Of a stretch of 64,000 nt of DNA, positions 38,175 through 46,437 are shown piece after piece. The notes beneath the pieces were generated by a model, which was not told the DNA's origin, searched no databases, and worked only from the letters and a program-made list of their open reading frames with translations. The DNA lies in the NCBI RefSeq assembly GCF_000364705.1, contig NZ_AQOH01000204.1, forward strand, positions 25,122 to 89,121. The letters run 5' to 3'. The stretch's first letter is position 1, and each line of letters starts with the position of its first letter. The position numbers were made by a program, and so were the translations under genes. The stretch comes from Pseudomonas fuscovaginae SE-1 (GTDB lineage Bacteria > Pseudomonadota > Gammaproteobacteria > Pseudomonadales > Pseudomonadaceae).

Positions 38175-38789
38175 TCAGGCCGCCAGACGCAGGTTGTGCG
38201 CCACCAGCGGGCGGGCCCAGTTGAGGTCGTAGTCCAGGTCCTGCTGCTGCTTGACCAGGGTCTGTTCGTCGTACGGCAGCGCCGGTTTCTCCAGCAGGTC
38301 CAGCTCGAATTCGGCAATTGGCAGGTGCAGCGGACGTTTCTGCGGTGCCGGGCCTGGCTCGGGCTGTGACTGGCCGGCGGTGAGCACGATCGGGCGAACC
38401 CACTCGCTCTCGAAATCCTGTTGCCGCTGCTGGGCGATGATTTCGTCATCCGGGTAGGGCGGTGCCGGTTTCTTCAGCAGATCGAGTTCGAACTCGGCGA
38501 TCGGCAGGAACAGCGGCTCTGGAGGCCGTACCGGGTTGTCGGTGACGTTGCAGTGCAACTGCTCGACGATCTGTGCCAGGGTCTCGGCACCGGCGGTCGG
38601 CTCGACCGGGCCATCGATCGGCAGTTCGGCCACCGCCTGTTTCGGCGCGTCACCTACCTGCTCGGCCAGCGCGCGGGCGAAGAAATCCTGCCACAGGTGG
38701 CTGACGCCACTCAGTGCCTGGGAGTTTCGCAGGCCGTAATCGCCAACGGGCGATAGATAACCTATGGATGTGCGCTGAATGTCTGACAT
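38175..38789 (-). CDS. Pseudomonad protein with two internal repeats, function unknown
   Basis: I place the start at ATG 38789 (MSDIQRTSIGYL), giving 204 residues; the much longer upstream frame is the shadow of rsmJ. After a non-repeated N-terminal half, the protein has two copies of a roughly 42-residue unit, at residues 94-135 and 155-196. Each starts LPIAEFELDLLxKPAxPY and ends W(V/A)RP(I/L)V, and the units are separated by a Pro/Gln-rich spacer. No signal peptide, membrane segment or known domain is seen. It is divergent from rsmJ. The repeat is also visible at the DNA level, so it probably arose by duplication. Confidence 0.7.
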   Translation of the reverse strand: MSDIQRTSIGYLSPVGDYGLRNSQALSGVSHLWQDFFARALAEQVGDAPKQAVAELPIDGPVEPTAGAETLAQIVEQLHCNVTDNPVRPPEPLFLPIAEFELDLLKKPAPPYPDDEIIAQQRQQDFESEWVRPIVLTAGQSQPEPGPAPQKRPLHLPIAEFELDLLEKPALPYDEQTLVKQQQDLDYDLNWARPLVAHNLRLAA

Positions 38790-38882
38790 GGTTCTCGGTC
38801 GTGACCCAAGCTCTGGCAAAATGCCGGATAATTCTGTTATCGGCCGTTTTTGCCGATCATTAAATTTTTGAGCGTGTTTTTC

Positions 38883-39671
38883 ATGAGTGAGCAGCAGACG
38901 GCCGTACGGATCCGAGTCGAAGCCTTGGCCGAAGGGCTTGAACCTCAGGCCCGGGCCTGGGCCCAGCGCCTGGAACTGCCCTTGCAGGAGCCCGAGGCGG
39001 AGTTCGCTCTGCAGGTGTCCGGGCAGGGCTTGCAGTTGCAGCAACTGGGAACGGATGTCCCGGGACCGATACGGGTGGACTTCGTTGAGGGTGGTGCGGC
39101 GCACCGGCGCCTGTACGGTGGCGGCAGCGGGCAGATGATCGCCAAGGCTGTCGGTATCCAGCAGGGCGTACGGCCGCGGGTGCTGGATGCCACGGCGGGG
39201 CTGGGCAAGGATGCGTTCGTGCTGGCGAGCCTGGGGTGCGACATGAGCCTGATCGAGCGCCAGCCGTTGATCGCTGCCCTGCTGGAGGATGGCCTTGCCC
39301 GCGGCCTGGAGGACCTGGAGGTGGCGCCGATCGTGTCGCGCATGCGTCTGCTCAAGGGCAACGCCATCGAGGTGATGCGCAACTGGCAAGGCGAACCGCC
39401 ACAGGTCATCTACCTTGACCCGATGTTTCCCCACCGGGAAAAAACCGCCCTGGTGAAGAAGGAAATGCGTCTGTTCCGGCCGTTGGTGGGCGATGATCCG
39501 GATGCCCCGGCGCTGCTGGAGGCGGCCCTGGCCCTGGCGACCCACCGGGTGGTGGTCAAGCGCCCGCGCAAGGCGCCGTGCATCGACGGGCCCAAGCCCA
39601 GTCATGGGCTGGAGGGCAAGTCGAGCCGCTACGATATCTATCCGAAGAAAGCGCTCAAGCCTGGCGTCTGA
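38883..39671 (+). CDS. rsmJ: 16S rRNA (guanine(1516)-N(2))-methyltransferase
   Basis: A 262-residue SAM-dependent methyltransferase that modifies G1516 of 16S rRNA. The SAM motif is [18 protein letters not shown] and the catalytic/target motif is [19 protein letters not shown], both diagnostic for RsmJ (YhiQ). I start at ATG 38883 (MSEQQTAV). It stands alone; a REP-type repeat follows. Confidence 0.93.
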   Translation: MSEQQTAVRIRVEALAEGLEPQARAWAQRLELPLQEPEAEFALQVSGQGLQLQQLGTDVPGPIRVDFVEGGAAHRRLYGGGSGQMIAKAVGIQQGVRPRVLDATAGLGKDAFVLASLGCDMSLIERQPLIAALLEDGLARGLEDLEVAPIVSRMRLLKGNAIEVMRNWQGEPPQVIYLDPMFPHREKTALVKKEMRLFRPLVGDDPDAPALLEAALALATHRVVVKRPRKAPCIDGPKPSHGLEGKSSRYDIYPKKALKPGV

Positions 39672-39690
39672 AAGTCCTGTGGCAAGTCCT

Positions 39691-39821
39691 GTGGCGAGCG
39701 GGCTTGCCCGCGCTGGGCTGCGCAGCAGCCCTGAAATCAGCAAATCCGGTTTATCTGATAGAACGCGGTGCCAGGCTTTGGGGCTGCCTTGCAGCCCAAC
39801 GCGGGCAAGCCCGCTCGCCAC
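39691..39821. repeat. REP-type inverted repeat, GTGGCGAGCGGGCTTGCCCGCG family
   Basis: GTGGCGAGCGGGCTTGCCCG and its complement bound 131 bases with smaller internal stems (GGGCTGCGCAGCAGCCC, GGGCTGCCTTGCAGCCC). Closely similar to 51935-52065 and, less so, 7812-7957. It fills the gap between rsmJ and mexL. Confidence 0.88.
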
Positions 39822-39850
39822 AAAAGACAGGTGTTCTGCGCGGGATGGGC

Positions 39851-40486
39851 TCAGGGCCGATAGGCGCGCATGAACAGCGCCACCACCTCGCGCACATGCG
39901 CTTCGCTGTCCTCGGCGTTCAACGGCTCGCCGCAGCCGTACAGCAGGCGGAAGTTCGCCGCGCCCTTGAGCAGACAGAAAAAGTGCTCGGCGGCGCGATG
40001 CGGCTTGTCGATGACCAGCACCCCGCTCTGATCGATCCTGCTCAGCAGCCGTTCCATCTCGCTCAACATCCGCTGCGGGCCGGCCTCGAAGAAAATCTGC
40101 GACAGTTTGGGGTCCTGGCTGCCCAGCGCGATGATCAGGCGATGCAGGTTCACCGACTCGTCACTGTTGATCAGGTGATTGAAGCCCCGGGCGATATTGA
40201 GCAGCACCGATTCGACCGGCACTCCCTCGGGCAGGGCGAACAGCAGTTCGGGTAACTGCGCCTCGCATTTGGCGACCACCGCGGCGGAGAACAGCGTCTC
40301 CTTGTCGTTGAAGTGGCTGTAGACCGTCAGCTTCGAAACACCTGCCGCTGCTGCTACCGCGTCCATGCTGGTGCTGGCGTATCCATTACTCAGGAACAGA
40401 TCTTTCGCTGCTTCAAGAATGGCCTGGCGTTTTGCCAGGTCCTTGGGGCGGCCGGGGCCGCTGGGCACTGAAAGATTGTCGGACAT
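39851..40486 (-). CDS. mexL: TetR-family repressor, MexL-like
   Basis: A 211-residue TetR regulator: helix-turn-helix in AVAAAAGVSKLTVYSHFNDKE after a basic N-terminus (GPGRPKDLAKRQ), then a helical ligand-binding domain. It is divergent from a mexJK-type efflux operon with a 93-base shared promoter region, and its length agrees with P. aeruginosa MexL (212 residues), which represses mexJK. That function is inferred here from family, length and gene order. Confidence 0.82.
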   Translation of the reverse strand: MSDNLSVPSGPGRPKDLAKRQAILEAAKDLFLSNGYASTSMDAVAAAAGVSKLTVYSHFNDKETLFSAAVVAKCEAQLPELLFALPEGVPVESVLLNIARGFNHLINSDESVNLHRLIIALGSQDPKLSQIFFEAGPQRMLSEMERLLSRIDQSGVLVIDKPHRAAEHFFCLLKGAANFRLLYGCGEPLNAEDSEAHVREVVALFMRAYRP

Positions 40487-40497
40487 TTTTCACTTTA

Positions 40498-40545
40498 ATA
40501 CTGGACTGGTCAGTTTGGTATAAATACCATACCGGCCAGTATAAT
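40498..40545. promoter_or_regulatory. mexL-mexJ operator/promoter region
   Basis: The gap holds several nested inverted repeats: ATACTGG (40498-40504) with CCAGTAT (40536-40542), ACTGGTCAGT (40505-40514) and TGGTATAAATACCA (40516-40529). A perfect -10 TATAAT for mexJ is at 40540-40545, overlapping the right-hand repeat. A TetR dimer bound here could block both genes. Which repeat is the true operator cannot be told from sequence. Confidence 0.55.
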
Positions 40546-40579
40546 TATTTCAAGCACTCTCTAGCGAAGGGTCTACACC

Positions 40580-41680
40580 ATGTTCCGCTATGTCCTGCCC
40601 CTTGCGTTACCCGCCAGTCTAGCGTTTTTCCTCGTGGGCTGTGATCACGAAGAAACGGTTCAGGTGACCGTGCGTCCCGCAATGGTGGTTCAGCCGCAGT
40701 TGTCGGCCCAGGCCACGGACAGTTATCCCGGTGAGGTGCGTGCCCGCTTCGAACCCGAACTGGCGTTTCGCATCGCGGGCAAGGTGGCTCGGCGCCTGGT
40801 CGAGGAGGGGCAACGGGTCAAGGCCAATCAGCCGCTGGCGGAACTCGACCCGCAGGATGTGCGCCTGCAACTGGAGGCCACCCGCGCCCAGGTGGCGGCT
40901 GCCGAAGCGAACCTGAACCTGGTGCGCTCCGAGCGTGATCGCTACAAGACGTTGCTGGAGCGGCAGATGGTCAGCCGCTCGCAGTATGACAACGCGGAAA
41001 ATGCCTACCGTGCCGGTGAAGCTCGTCTGAAGCAGATCCGGGCGGAATTCGATGTCTCCAGCAACCAGGCCGGCTACGCGGTGCTGCGGGCACCCCAGGA
41101 TGGCGTGATCGCCAGGCGCCAGGTCGAGGTCGGCCAGGTGGTCGCTGCCGGTCAGACGGTCTTCACCCTGGCGGCCGACGGCGAGCGGGAAGTGTTGATC
41201 AGTTTCCCGGAACAGGCCTTCGGGCGCTTCAGGGTCGGCCAGGATGTCGCGGTGGAGCTCTGGTCCCAGCCGGACCAGCGCTTCAGTGGGCATATCCGCG
41301 AGCTGTCGCCGGCGGCCGATCCGAAATCCCGCACCTTCGCCGCGCGCATCGCCTTCAGTGCCGGAAAGGTCCCTGCCGAGCTGGGGCAGAGTGCCCGGGT
41401 CTTCGTCCAGGCCGCCGGTGCCGTACCGCTTTCGATACCGTTGTCGGCGCTCACCGCCGAAAACGGTGCCGCCTATGTCTGGAGAGTCCAGCCGGACAAC
41501 ACCCTCAAGCGCACCCCCGTGCGGGTCGGCGCCTTCGGCGAGAAGAGCGTGCCGGTGCTCGAAGGCCTCAGCGCCAGCGACTGGGTGGTGGCGGCCGGAG
41601 TGCATGTGCTGCACGAAGGGGAGCAGGTGCGTCCAGTGGATCGCTCCAACCGTGTCGTCAACCTGGCGGCCAAGGAGTAG
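40580..41680 (+). CDS. mexJ: RND efflux periplasmic adaptor lipoprotein, MexJ-like
   Basis: The 366-residue membrane fusion protein links the inner-membrane RND pump to an outer-membrane channel. A signal peptide ends at lipobox LVGC (Cys21). Then come the barrel-sandwich half motif (YPGEVRARFEPELAFRIAGK), the coiled-coil hairpin (TRAQVAAAEANLNLVRSERD) and the second lipoyl half (LRAPQDGVIARRQVEVGQVV). Length matches MexJ (367 in P. aeruginosa). GAAGGG precedes the ATG. The pump gene starts 6 bases after the stop. Confidence 0.87.
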   Translation: MFRYVLPLALPASLAFFLVGCDHEETVQVTVRPAMVVQPQLSAQATDSYPGEVRARFEPELAFRIAGKVARRLVEEGQRVKANQPLAELDPQDVRLQLEATRAQVAAAEANLNLVRSERDRYKTLLERQMVSRSQYDNAENAYRAGEARLKQIRAEFDVSSNQAGYAVLRAPQDGVIARRQVEVGQVVAAGQTVFTLAADGEREVLISFPEQAFGRFRVGQDVAVELWSQPDQRFSGHIRELSPAADPKSRTFAARIAFSAGKVPAELGQSARVFVQAAGAVPLSIPLSALTAENGAAYVWRVQPDNTLKRTPVRVGAFGEKSVPVLEGLSASDWVVAAGVHVLHEGEQVRPVDRSNRVVNLAAKE

Positions 41681-41686
41681 TTCCCG

Positions 41687-44600
41687 ATGGGTTTCAACCT
41701 TTCCGAATGGGCATTGCGCAACCGCCAGATCGTCCTGTTTCTGATGCTGTTGCTGGCGCTGGTGGGGACCATGTCCTACTCCAAGCTTGGCCAGAGCGAG
41801 GATCCGCCGTTCACCTTCAAGGCCATGGTGATCCAGACCAACTGGCCGGGGGCCACGGCCCAGGAAGTTTCCCGGCAGGTCACCGAGCGTATCGAAAAGA
41901 AACTGATGGAAACCGGCGAGTACGAGCGGATCACCTCGTTCTCGCGGCCGGGTGAGTCCCAGGTGATTTTCATGGCCCGCGACTCGCTGCACTCGGCACA
42001 GATCCCCGAACTCTGGTACCAGGTGCGCAAGAAGATCGGCGACATTCGCCAGACCCTGCCGCCGGATATCCAGGGACCGTTCTTCAACGACGAGTTCGGC
42101 ACCACCTTCGGCAATATCTATGCGCTGACCGGCGATGGTTTCGACTACGCGGTGCTCAAGGACTATGCCGACCGTATCCAGATCCAGCTGCAGCGGGTCA
42201 AGGATGTGGGCAAGGTCGACCTGCTGGGGCTGCAGGACGAAAAGGTCTGGATCGAACTGTCGAACGTCAAGCTGGCCACCCTCGGGGTGCCGATGGCGGC
42301 CGTTCAGCAGGCCCTGCAGGAACAGAATACGGTCTCTACCTCGGGGTTCTTCGAGACGCCGACGGAGCGGGTGCAACTGCGCGTCAGCGGTAATTTCAAG
42401 AGTGTCGACGAGATTCGCAACTTCCCGATCCGGGTCGGTGACCGGACCTTGCGCATCGGTGATTTCGCCGAGGTTCGCCGCGGCTTCAACGATCCGCCCG
42501 CACCACGCATGCGCTTCATGGGTGAGGATGCCATCGGCCTGGCCGTGGCGATGAACGAGGGCGGCGACATCCTGGTGCTGGGCAAAGCGCTGGAAGCCGA
42601 ATTTGCGCGCATCCAGAAAAGCCTGCCGGCGGGCATGCGCCTGAGCAAGGTTTCCGACCAGCCGGCGGCGGTCAAGACCGGTGTCGGCGAGTTCGTCCAG
42701 GTGTTGGTGGAGGCTCTGGCGATTGTGTTGCTGGTGAGCTTCTTTTCCCTGGGCGTACGCACCGGCATGGTGGTGGCACTGGCGATTCCGCTGGTACTGG
42801 CGATGACCTTCGCCACCATGTATTACCTGGGCATCGGCCTGCACAAGATTTCCCTAGGCGCCCTGGTACTGGCACTGGGCTTGTTGGTGGACGACGCGAT
42901 CATTGCCGTGGAGATGATGGCGATCAAGATGGAGCAGGGCTTCGACCGCCTCAAGGCGGCGAGCTACGCCTGGACCAGCACGGCGTTCCCGATGCTGACC
43001 GGTACGCTGATCACCGCCGCCGGTTTCCTGCCGATCGCCACCGCGCAGTCGGGCACCGGCGAATACACCCGCTCGATTTTCCAGGTGGTGACCATCGCCT
43101 TGCTGGCGTCGTGGATCGCCGCGGTGATGTTCGTGCCGTACCTGGGGGAAAAGCTGCTGCCGGACCTGGCGAAGATCCACGCCGCCAAGCATGGCGCCGA
43201 TCAGCCGGACCCATACGCCACGCCGTTCTACCAGCGGGTGCGGCGCCTGGTGGAGTGGTGCGTGCGGCGGCGCAAGACAGTGATCGTGCTGACTGTGCTG
43301 GCCTTCGTGGCATCGGTGGCGCTGTTCCGCTTCGTACCGCAGCAATTCTTCCCGGCTTCCGGGCGGCTGGAACTGATGGTCGACCTCAAGCTGGCCGAAG
43401 GCGCGTCGCTGAGCAACACCGCCGAACAGGTCAAGCGCCTGGAGAATCTGCTCAAGGGGCATGACGGCATCGACAACTATGTGGCCTATGTCGGCACCGG
43501 TTCGCCGCGTTTCTATCTGCCGCTCGACCAGCAGTTGCCGGCGGCCAGCTTTGCCCAGTTCGTGGTGCTGGCCAAGACCATCGAAGATCGGGAAAAGCTG
43601 CGGACCTGGCTGATCGACACACTCAACGAGCAGTTCCCGGACCTGCGTTCGCGGGTCACGCGCCTGGAGAACGGCCCGCCCGTAGGCTACCCGGTGCAGT
43701 TCCGTGTCACCGGCGAGCATATCGAGGTGGTGCGGGCCCTGGCCCGCAAGGTGGCGGCCAAGGTGCGCGAGAACCCCCATGTGGTCAACGTGCACCTGGA
43801 CTGGGAAGAGCCGAGCAAGGTGGTCTACCTGAGTGTCGACCAGGATCGTGCCCGGGCCCTGGGGGTGAGCACGGCGAACCTGTCGCGCTTCCTGCGCAGT
43901 TCGCTGACCGGTTCGACCGTCAGCCAGTACCGCGAGGACAACGAGTTGATCGAGATCCTGCTGCGGGGCACCGTGCACGAGCGCACCGAACTGTCGGCAC
44001 TGTCGAGCCTGGCGGTGCCCACCGACAATGGCGCCAGCGTTGCGCTGTCGCAGATCGCGACGCTGGAGTACGGCTTCGAGGAAGGCGTCATCTGGCACCG
44101 TAACCGTCTGCCGAATGTCACGGTCCGCGCCGATATCTATGGCCAGGAGCAACCGGTGACCCTGGTCAAGCAGATCATGCCGACCCTGGATTCGATCCGT
44201 GCCGAACTGCCGGATGGCTATCTGTTGGACGTGGGCGGTACGGTGGAGGACTCGGAGCGTGGCCAGGCCTCGGTGAACGCCGGCGTACCGTTGTTCATCG
44301 TGGTGGTGCTGACCCTGTTGATGCTGCAACTGCGCAGCTTCTCGCGGGTGGCGATGGTGTTCCTCACCGCGCCGCTGGGGCTGATCGGGGTGACGCTGTT
44401 CCTGCTGGTGTTCCGCCAGCCGTTCGGTTTCGTGGCGATGCTGGGGACCATTGCCCTGTCAGGCATGATCATGCGCAACTCGGTGATCCTGGTGGACCAG
44501 ATCGAACAGGATATCCGCGCCGGCATGTCGCAGTGGCAGGCGATCATCGAGGCGACGGTACGCCGTTTCCGGCCGATCGTGCTGACCGCGCTGGCGGCGG

Positions 44601-44758
44601 TGCTGGCGATGATTCCGCTGTCGCGCAGCGTGTTCTACGGGCCGATGGCGGTGGCGATCATGGGTGGGCTGATCGTGGCGACGGCCTTGACCCTGCTGTT
44701 TCTGCCGGCGCTGTATGCCGGTTGGTTCCGGGTGAAGAAGACGGCGGCCGAGGGATAG
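41687..44758 (+). CDS. mexK: RND efflux pump, MexK-like
   Basis: A 1023-residue inner-membrane proton-driven exporter with 12 membrane segments and two large periplasmic loops. The TM4 proton-relay region reads ALVLALGLLVDDAIIAVEMM with the Asp pair, and GPMAVAIMGGLIVATALTLLFLPALYA closes the C-terminus. The length is close to MexK (1025). It belongs to the TriC/MexK branch rather than the AcrB/MexB branch. No outer-membrane channel gene follows; MexJK is known to borrow OprM or OpmH, so a distant channel is expected. AAGGAG before the ATG supports the start. Confidence 0.88.
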   Translation: MGFNLSEWALRNRQIVLFLMLLLALVGTMSYSKLGQSEDPPFTFKAMVIQTNWPGATAQEVSRQVTERIEKKLMETGEYERITSFSRPGESQVIFMARDSLHSAQIPELWYQVRKKIGDIRQTLPPDIQGPFFNDEFGTTFGNIYALTGDGFDYAVLKDYADRIQIQLQRVKDVGKVDLLGLQDEKVWIELSNVKLATLGVPMAAVQQALQEQNTVSTSGFFETPTERVQLRVSGNFKSVDEIRNFPIRVGDRTLRIGDFAEVRRGFNDPPAPRMRFMGEDAIGLAVAMNEGGDILVLGKALEAEFARIQKSLPAGMRLSKVSDQPAAVKTGVGEFVQVLVEALAIVLLVSFFSLGVRTGMVVALAIPLVLAMTFATMYYLGIGLHKISLGALVLALGLLVDDAIIAVEMMAIKMEQGFDRLKAASYAWTSTAFPMLTGTLITAAGFLPIATAQSGTGEYTRSIFQVVTIALLASWIAAVMFVPYLGEKLLPDLAKIHAAKHGADQPDPYATPFYQRVRRLVEWCVRRRKTVIVLTVLAFVASVALFRFVPQQFFPASGRLELMVDLKLAEGASLSNTAEQVKRLENLLKGHDGIDNYVAYVGTGSPRFYLPLDQQLPAASFAQFVVLAKTIEDREKLRTWLIDTLNEQFPDLRSRVTRLENGPPVGYPVQFRVTGEHIEVVRALARKVAAKVRENPHVVNVHLDWEEPSKVVYLSVDQDRARALGVSTANLSRFLRSSLTGSTVSQYREDNELIEILLRGTVHERTELSALSSLAVPTDNGASVALSQIATLEYGFEEGVIWHRNRLPNVTVRADIYGQEQPVTLVKQIMPTLDSIRAELPDGYLLDVGGTVEDSERGQASVNAGVPLFIVVVLTLLMLQLRSFSRVAMVFLTAPLGLIGVTLFLLVFRQPFGFVAMLGTIALSGMIMRNSVILVDQIEQDIRAGMSQWQAIIEATVRRFRPIVLTALAAVLAMIPLSRSVFYGPMAVAIMGGLIVATALTLLFLPALYAGWFRVKKTAAEG

Positions 44759-44769
44759 ACCGACCCTGA

Positions 44770-44791
44770 GGGAGCCAGCGTGCTGGCTCCC
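44770..44791. terminator. Hairpin between mexK and the DUF4197 gene
   Basis: GGGAGCCAGC and GCTGGCTCCC form a 10-bp stem with a 2-base loop between converging stops. It also resembles half of the GGGAGCCGGCTTGC REP-like unit. Without a T-run its role as terminator is uncertain. Confidence 0.55.
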
Positions 44792-44800
44792 ACCGGTACA

Positions 44801-45490
44801 TCAGAGTGCGCCGAACACCTTCTTCGCCAGGCTGGTGGCCGCTTCCGCCGGATTGGCGCGGATACCTTCCTCCTTCTCGGCAATCATCTTGAACAGGCCG
44901 TCCAGGGCCTTTTCGGTTACATAGCTTTCAATGTTGGCACTCTTGGCGTCGATCACGCCGAGGGTCGCCGCCTGCCCGGCGAACGAGTTGTACTGTTGGG
45001 CCAGGCCGACCTTGTCGGTGGCCTGCTTGACGATCGGCAGGAACTTGGCGCGGATCTGCTCGCGACTGGTCTTGTCCAGGTACTGGGTGGCCGAGTCCTT
45101 GCCGCCGCTGAGGATGCTCTTGGCGTCGTTCACGGTCATCTTCTTCACCGCGTCCACCAGCAGGGCCTGGGCCTGTGGCACGGCGGCTTCGGCGGCCTTG
45201 TTCATGCTGGTTTCCAACTGATCGACCTGGGCACCCATGCCGAACTGTTTCATCTTGCTGGCGACCTTGCCCAGTTTACCCGGCAGTTCGATCTTCACAT
45301 CAGGGTTGTTGCTGAAGCCACCCGGTTTGCCCAGCGTGGTGACGGCGGCGACGGCACCCTGGGCCAGGGCGTCCTTGAGCCCGCCCGAGGCTTCGCCCTG
45401 GGACAGGCTGCCCAGGGACAGGGCCAGTGCGTTGGCGGAGATCAGCAGGCCGGCGCAGAGGCTGGCCAGGCGTAGGGAAGGACGGAGCAT
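44801..45490 (-). CDS. DUF4197 exported protein
   Basis: The 229-residue protein has a Sec signal peptide (MLRPSLRLASLCAGLLISANALA) and a helical domain typical of DUF4197: GLKDALAQGAVAAVTTLGKPGGF, VKIELPGKLGKVASKMKQFG and the closing EKALDGLFKMIAEKEEGIR. It is predicted periplasmic. The family has no assigned function. It converges on mexK and is the last gene before the accessory stretch that leads to plsB. Confidence 0.85.
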   Translation of the reverse strand: MLRPSLRLASLCAGLLISANALALSLGSLSQGEASGGLKDALAQGAVAAVTTLGKPGGFSNNPDVKIELPGKLGKVASKMKQFGMGAQVDQLETSMNKAAEAAVPQAQALLVDAVKKMTVNDAKSILSGGKDSATQYLDKTSREQIRAKFLPIVKQATDKVGLAQQYNSFAGQAATLGVIDAKSANIESYVTEKALDGLFKMIAEKEEGIRANPAEAATSLAKKVFGAL

Positions 45491-45656
45491 GGAAAGCTTC
45501 CTTATTCGAAAAGGGAAAATGACCGGGCGGACTCGGCACGCAGGGGCCTGGACTGTGGAACCAGGCCGTTCGAACGGGCGTCGGGCTGTCCGCTGGTGGT
45601 AACAGTAGCTGGCCGGCGAGTTCGATGCGAGCGTTGATCGAATGGATGCCCCGGCC

Positions 45657-46277
45657 TCAGGCCCTGAGGATGAGGTTCTGCGGCTTTTCCTTCTGCAGCA
45701 CGACGGTCCTGGGGATGGGCTTCATGGTGAATTTGCGCCGGCTGCCGAAGCTGCCCTGGGTTTCATAGAGCTGGCCGGGCTTGACCCGGCTGGGGTCATA
45801 GCGCAGATAGCGGGGGATCGCGCCCTTGAGCAGAGTGATTTCCTCGCAGAGGATGTAGGGTGGCAGGCCCGAATCGTTGAGGGCGACCAGTTTCAGGTTG
45901 GCCAGGGTGTTCTCGTCCGTGCCGATCAGTGGCACCAGCGCCGCGCTCAGATAGAGATAGCCAGGCGGGCTCAGGTGAAAGACCGCCTCCTGGCTGTCCT
46001 TGCGCCATCTGAAGTTGTAGCGGATGTCGGCCAGCAGCGAGACCTCATCGACGCTCATGTCGAACTCGATCTCGATCCTGCTGTTGTAGCGCAGGTCCTG
46101 CGGCAGTTCGAAAACCAGGCGCCAGGGGCCGCGCGCGGGCAGCTCGGTGCTGCTCCAGGTGCCGAGGAGGGCATGGGTATCGCGGTTGCGCAGGCTGATC
46201 CGGGTCTGCGCCCGGGCCGGAATGGCATAGTCCGGCGGAAAGTGGAAAACAGCGGTCACGACGTTTTTTGCGGTCAT
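45657..46277 (-). CDS. Cytoplasmic protein with YbaY-like halves, function unknown
   Basis: The 206-residue protein has no signal peptide. Its second half, around VPLIGTDENTLANLKLVALN to AIPRYLRYDPSRVKPGQLY, resembles the YbaY/pilotin-like beta domain usually found in outer-membrane lipoproteins, where a YDPxRIDP-type strand is the landmark. The first half (DYAIPARAQTRISLRN ... RLVFELPQDL) looks like a second, more diverged copy. A two-domain form without lipobox or signal is unusual. This family call is pattern-based and weak. It is encoded on the same strand as the AT-rich orphan gene but with a 160-base gap. Confidence 0.55.
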   Translation of the reverse strand: MTAKNVVTAVFHFPPDYAIPARAQTRISLRNRDTHALLGTWSSTELPARGPWRLVFELPQDLRYNSRIEIEFDMSVDEVSLLADIRYNFRWRKDSQEAVFHLSPPGYLYLSAALVPLIGTDENTLANLKLVALNDSGLPPYILCEEITLLKGAIPRYLRYDPSRVKPGQLYETQGSFGSRRKFTMKPIPRTVVLQKEKPQNLILRA

Positions 46278-46334
46278 CTCGATATCCTTATCGAACGCGT
46301 CAAAGGCGACGCAGGATTCAGTCTATACGAGTGT

Positions 46335-46380
46335 TTGCCGAGAAAATTCGGCAAGGAAATATCGTTGTTGCTTTGCCGAA
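46335..46380. repeat. TTTGCCGA repeat cluster with hairpin
   Basis: TTGCCGA (46335-46341) and TCGGCAA (46348-46354) form a stem with a 6-base loop, and a further TTTGCCGAA lies at 46372-46380. This three-copy cluster sits exactly where base composition falls into the AT-rich island. It may be a regulatory site, a transcript end or an old insertion junction; no clear T-run is present. Confidence 0.35.
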
Positions 46381-46437
46381 ATTTCTGGCAGGAGGTTACT
46401 TGTTGTCTGATGAAGGCGTCCATGCGCATCGTATTTG

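Noticed and set aside
39691..39821. CRISPR array or attachment sites at the intergenic repeats
   Set aside because: They are inverted pairs of a REP-type unit, not regularly spaced direct repeats, and no cas or integrase gene is near.
40619..42844. 741-codon minus-strand frame opposite mexJ and mexK
   Set aside because: It spans two well-supported genes and their junction on the other strand.
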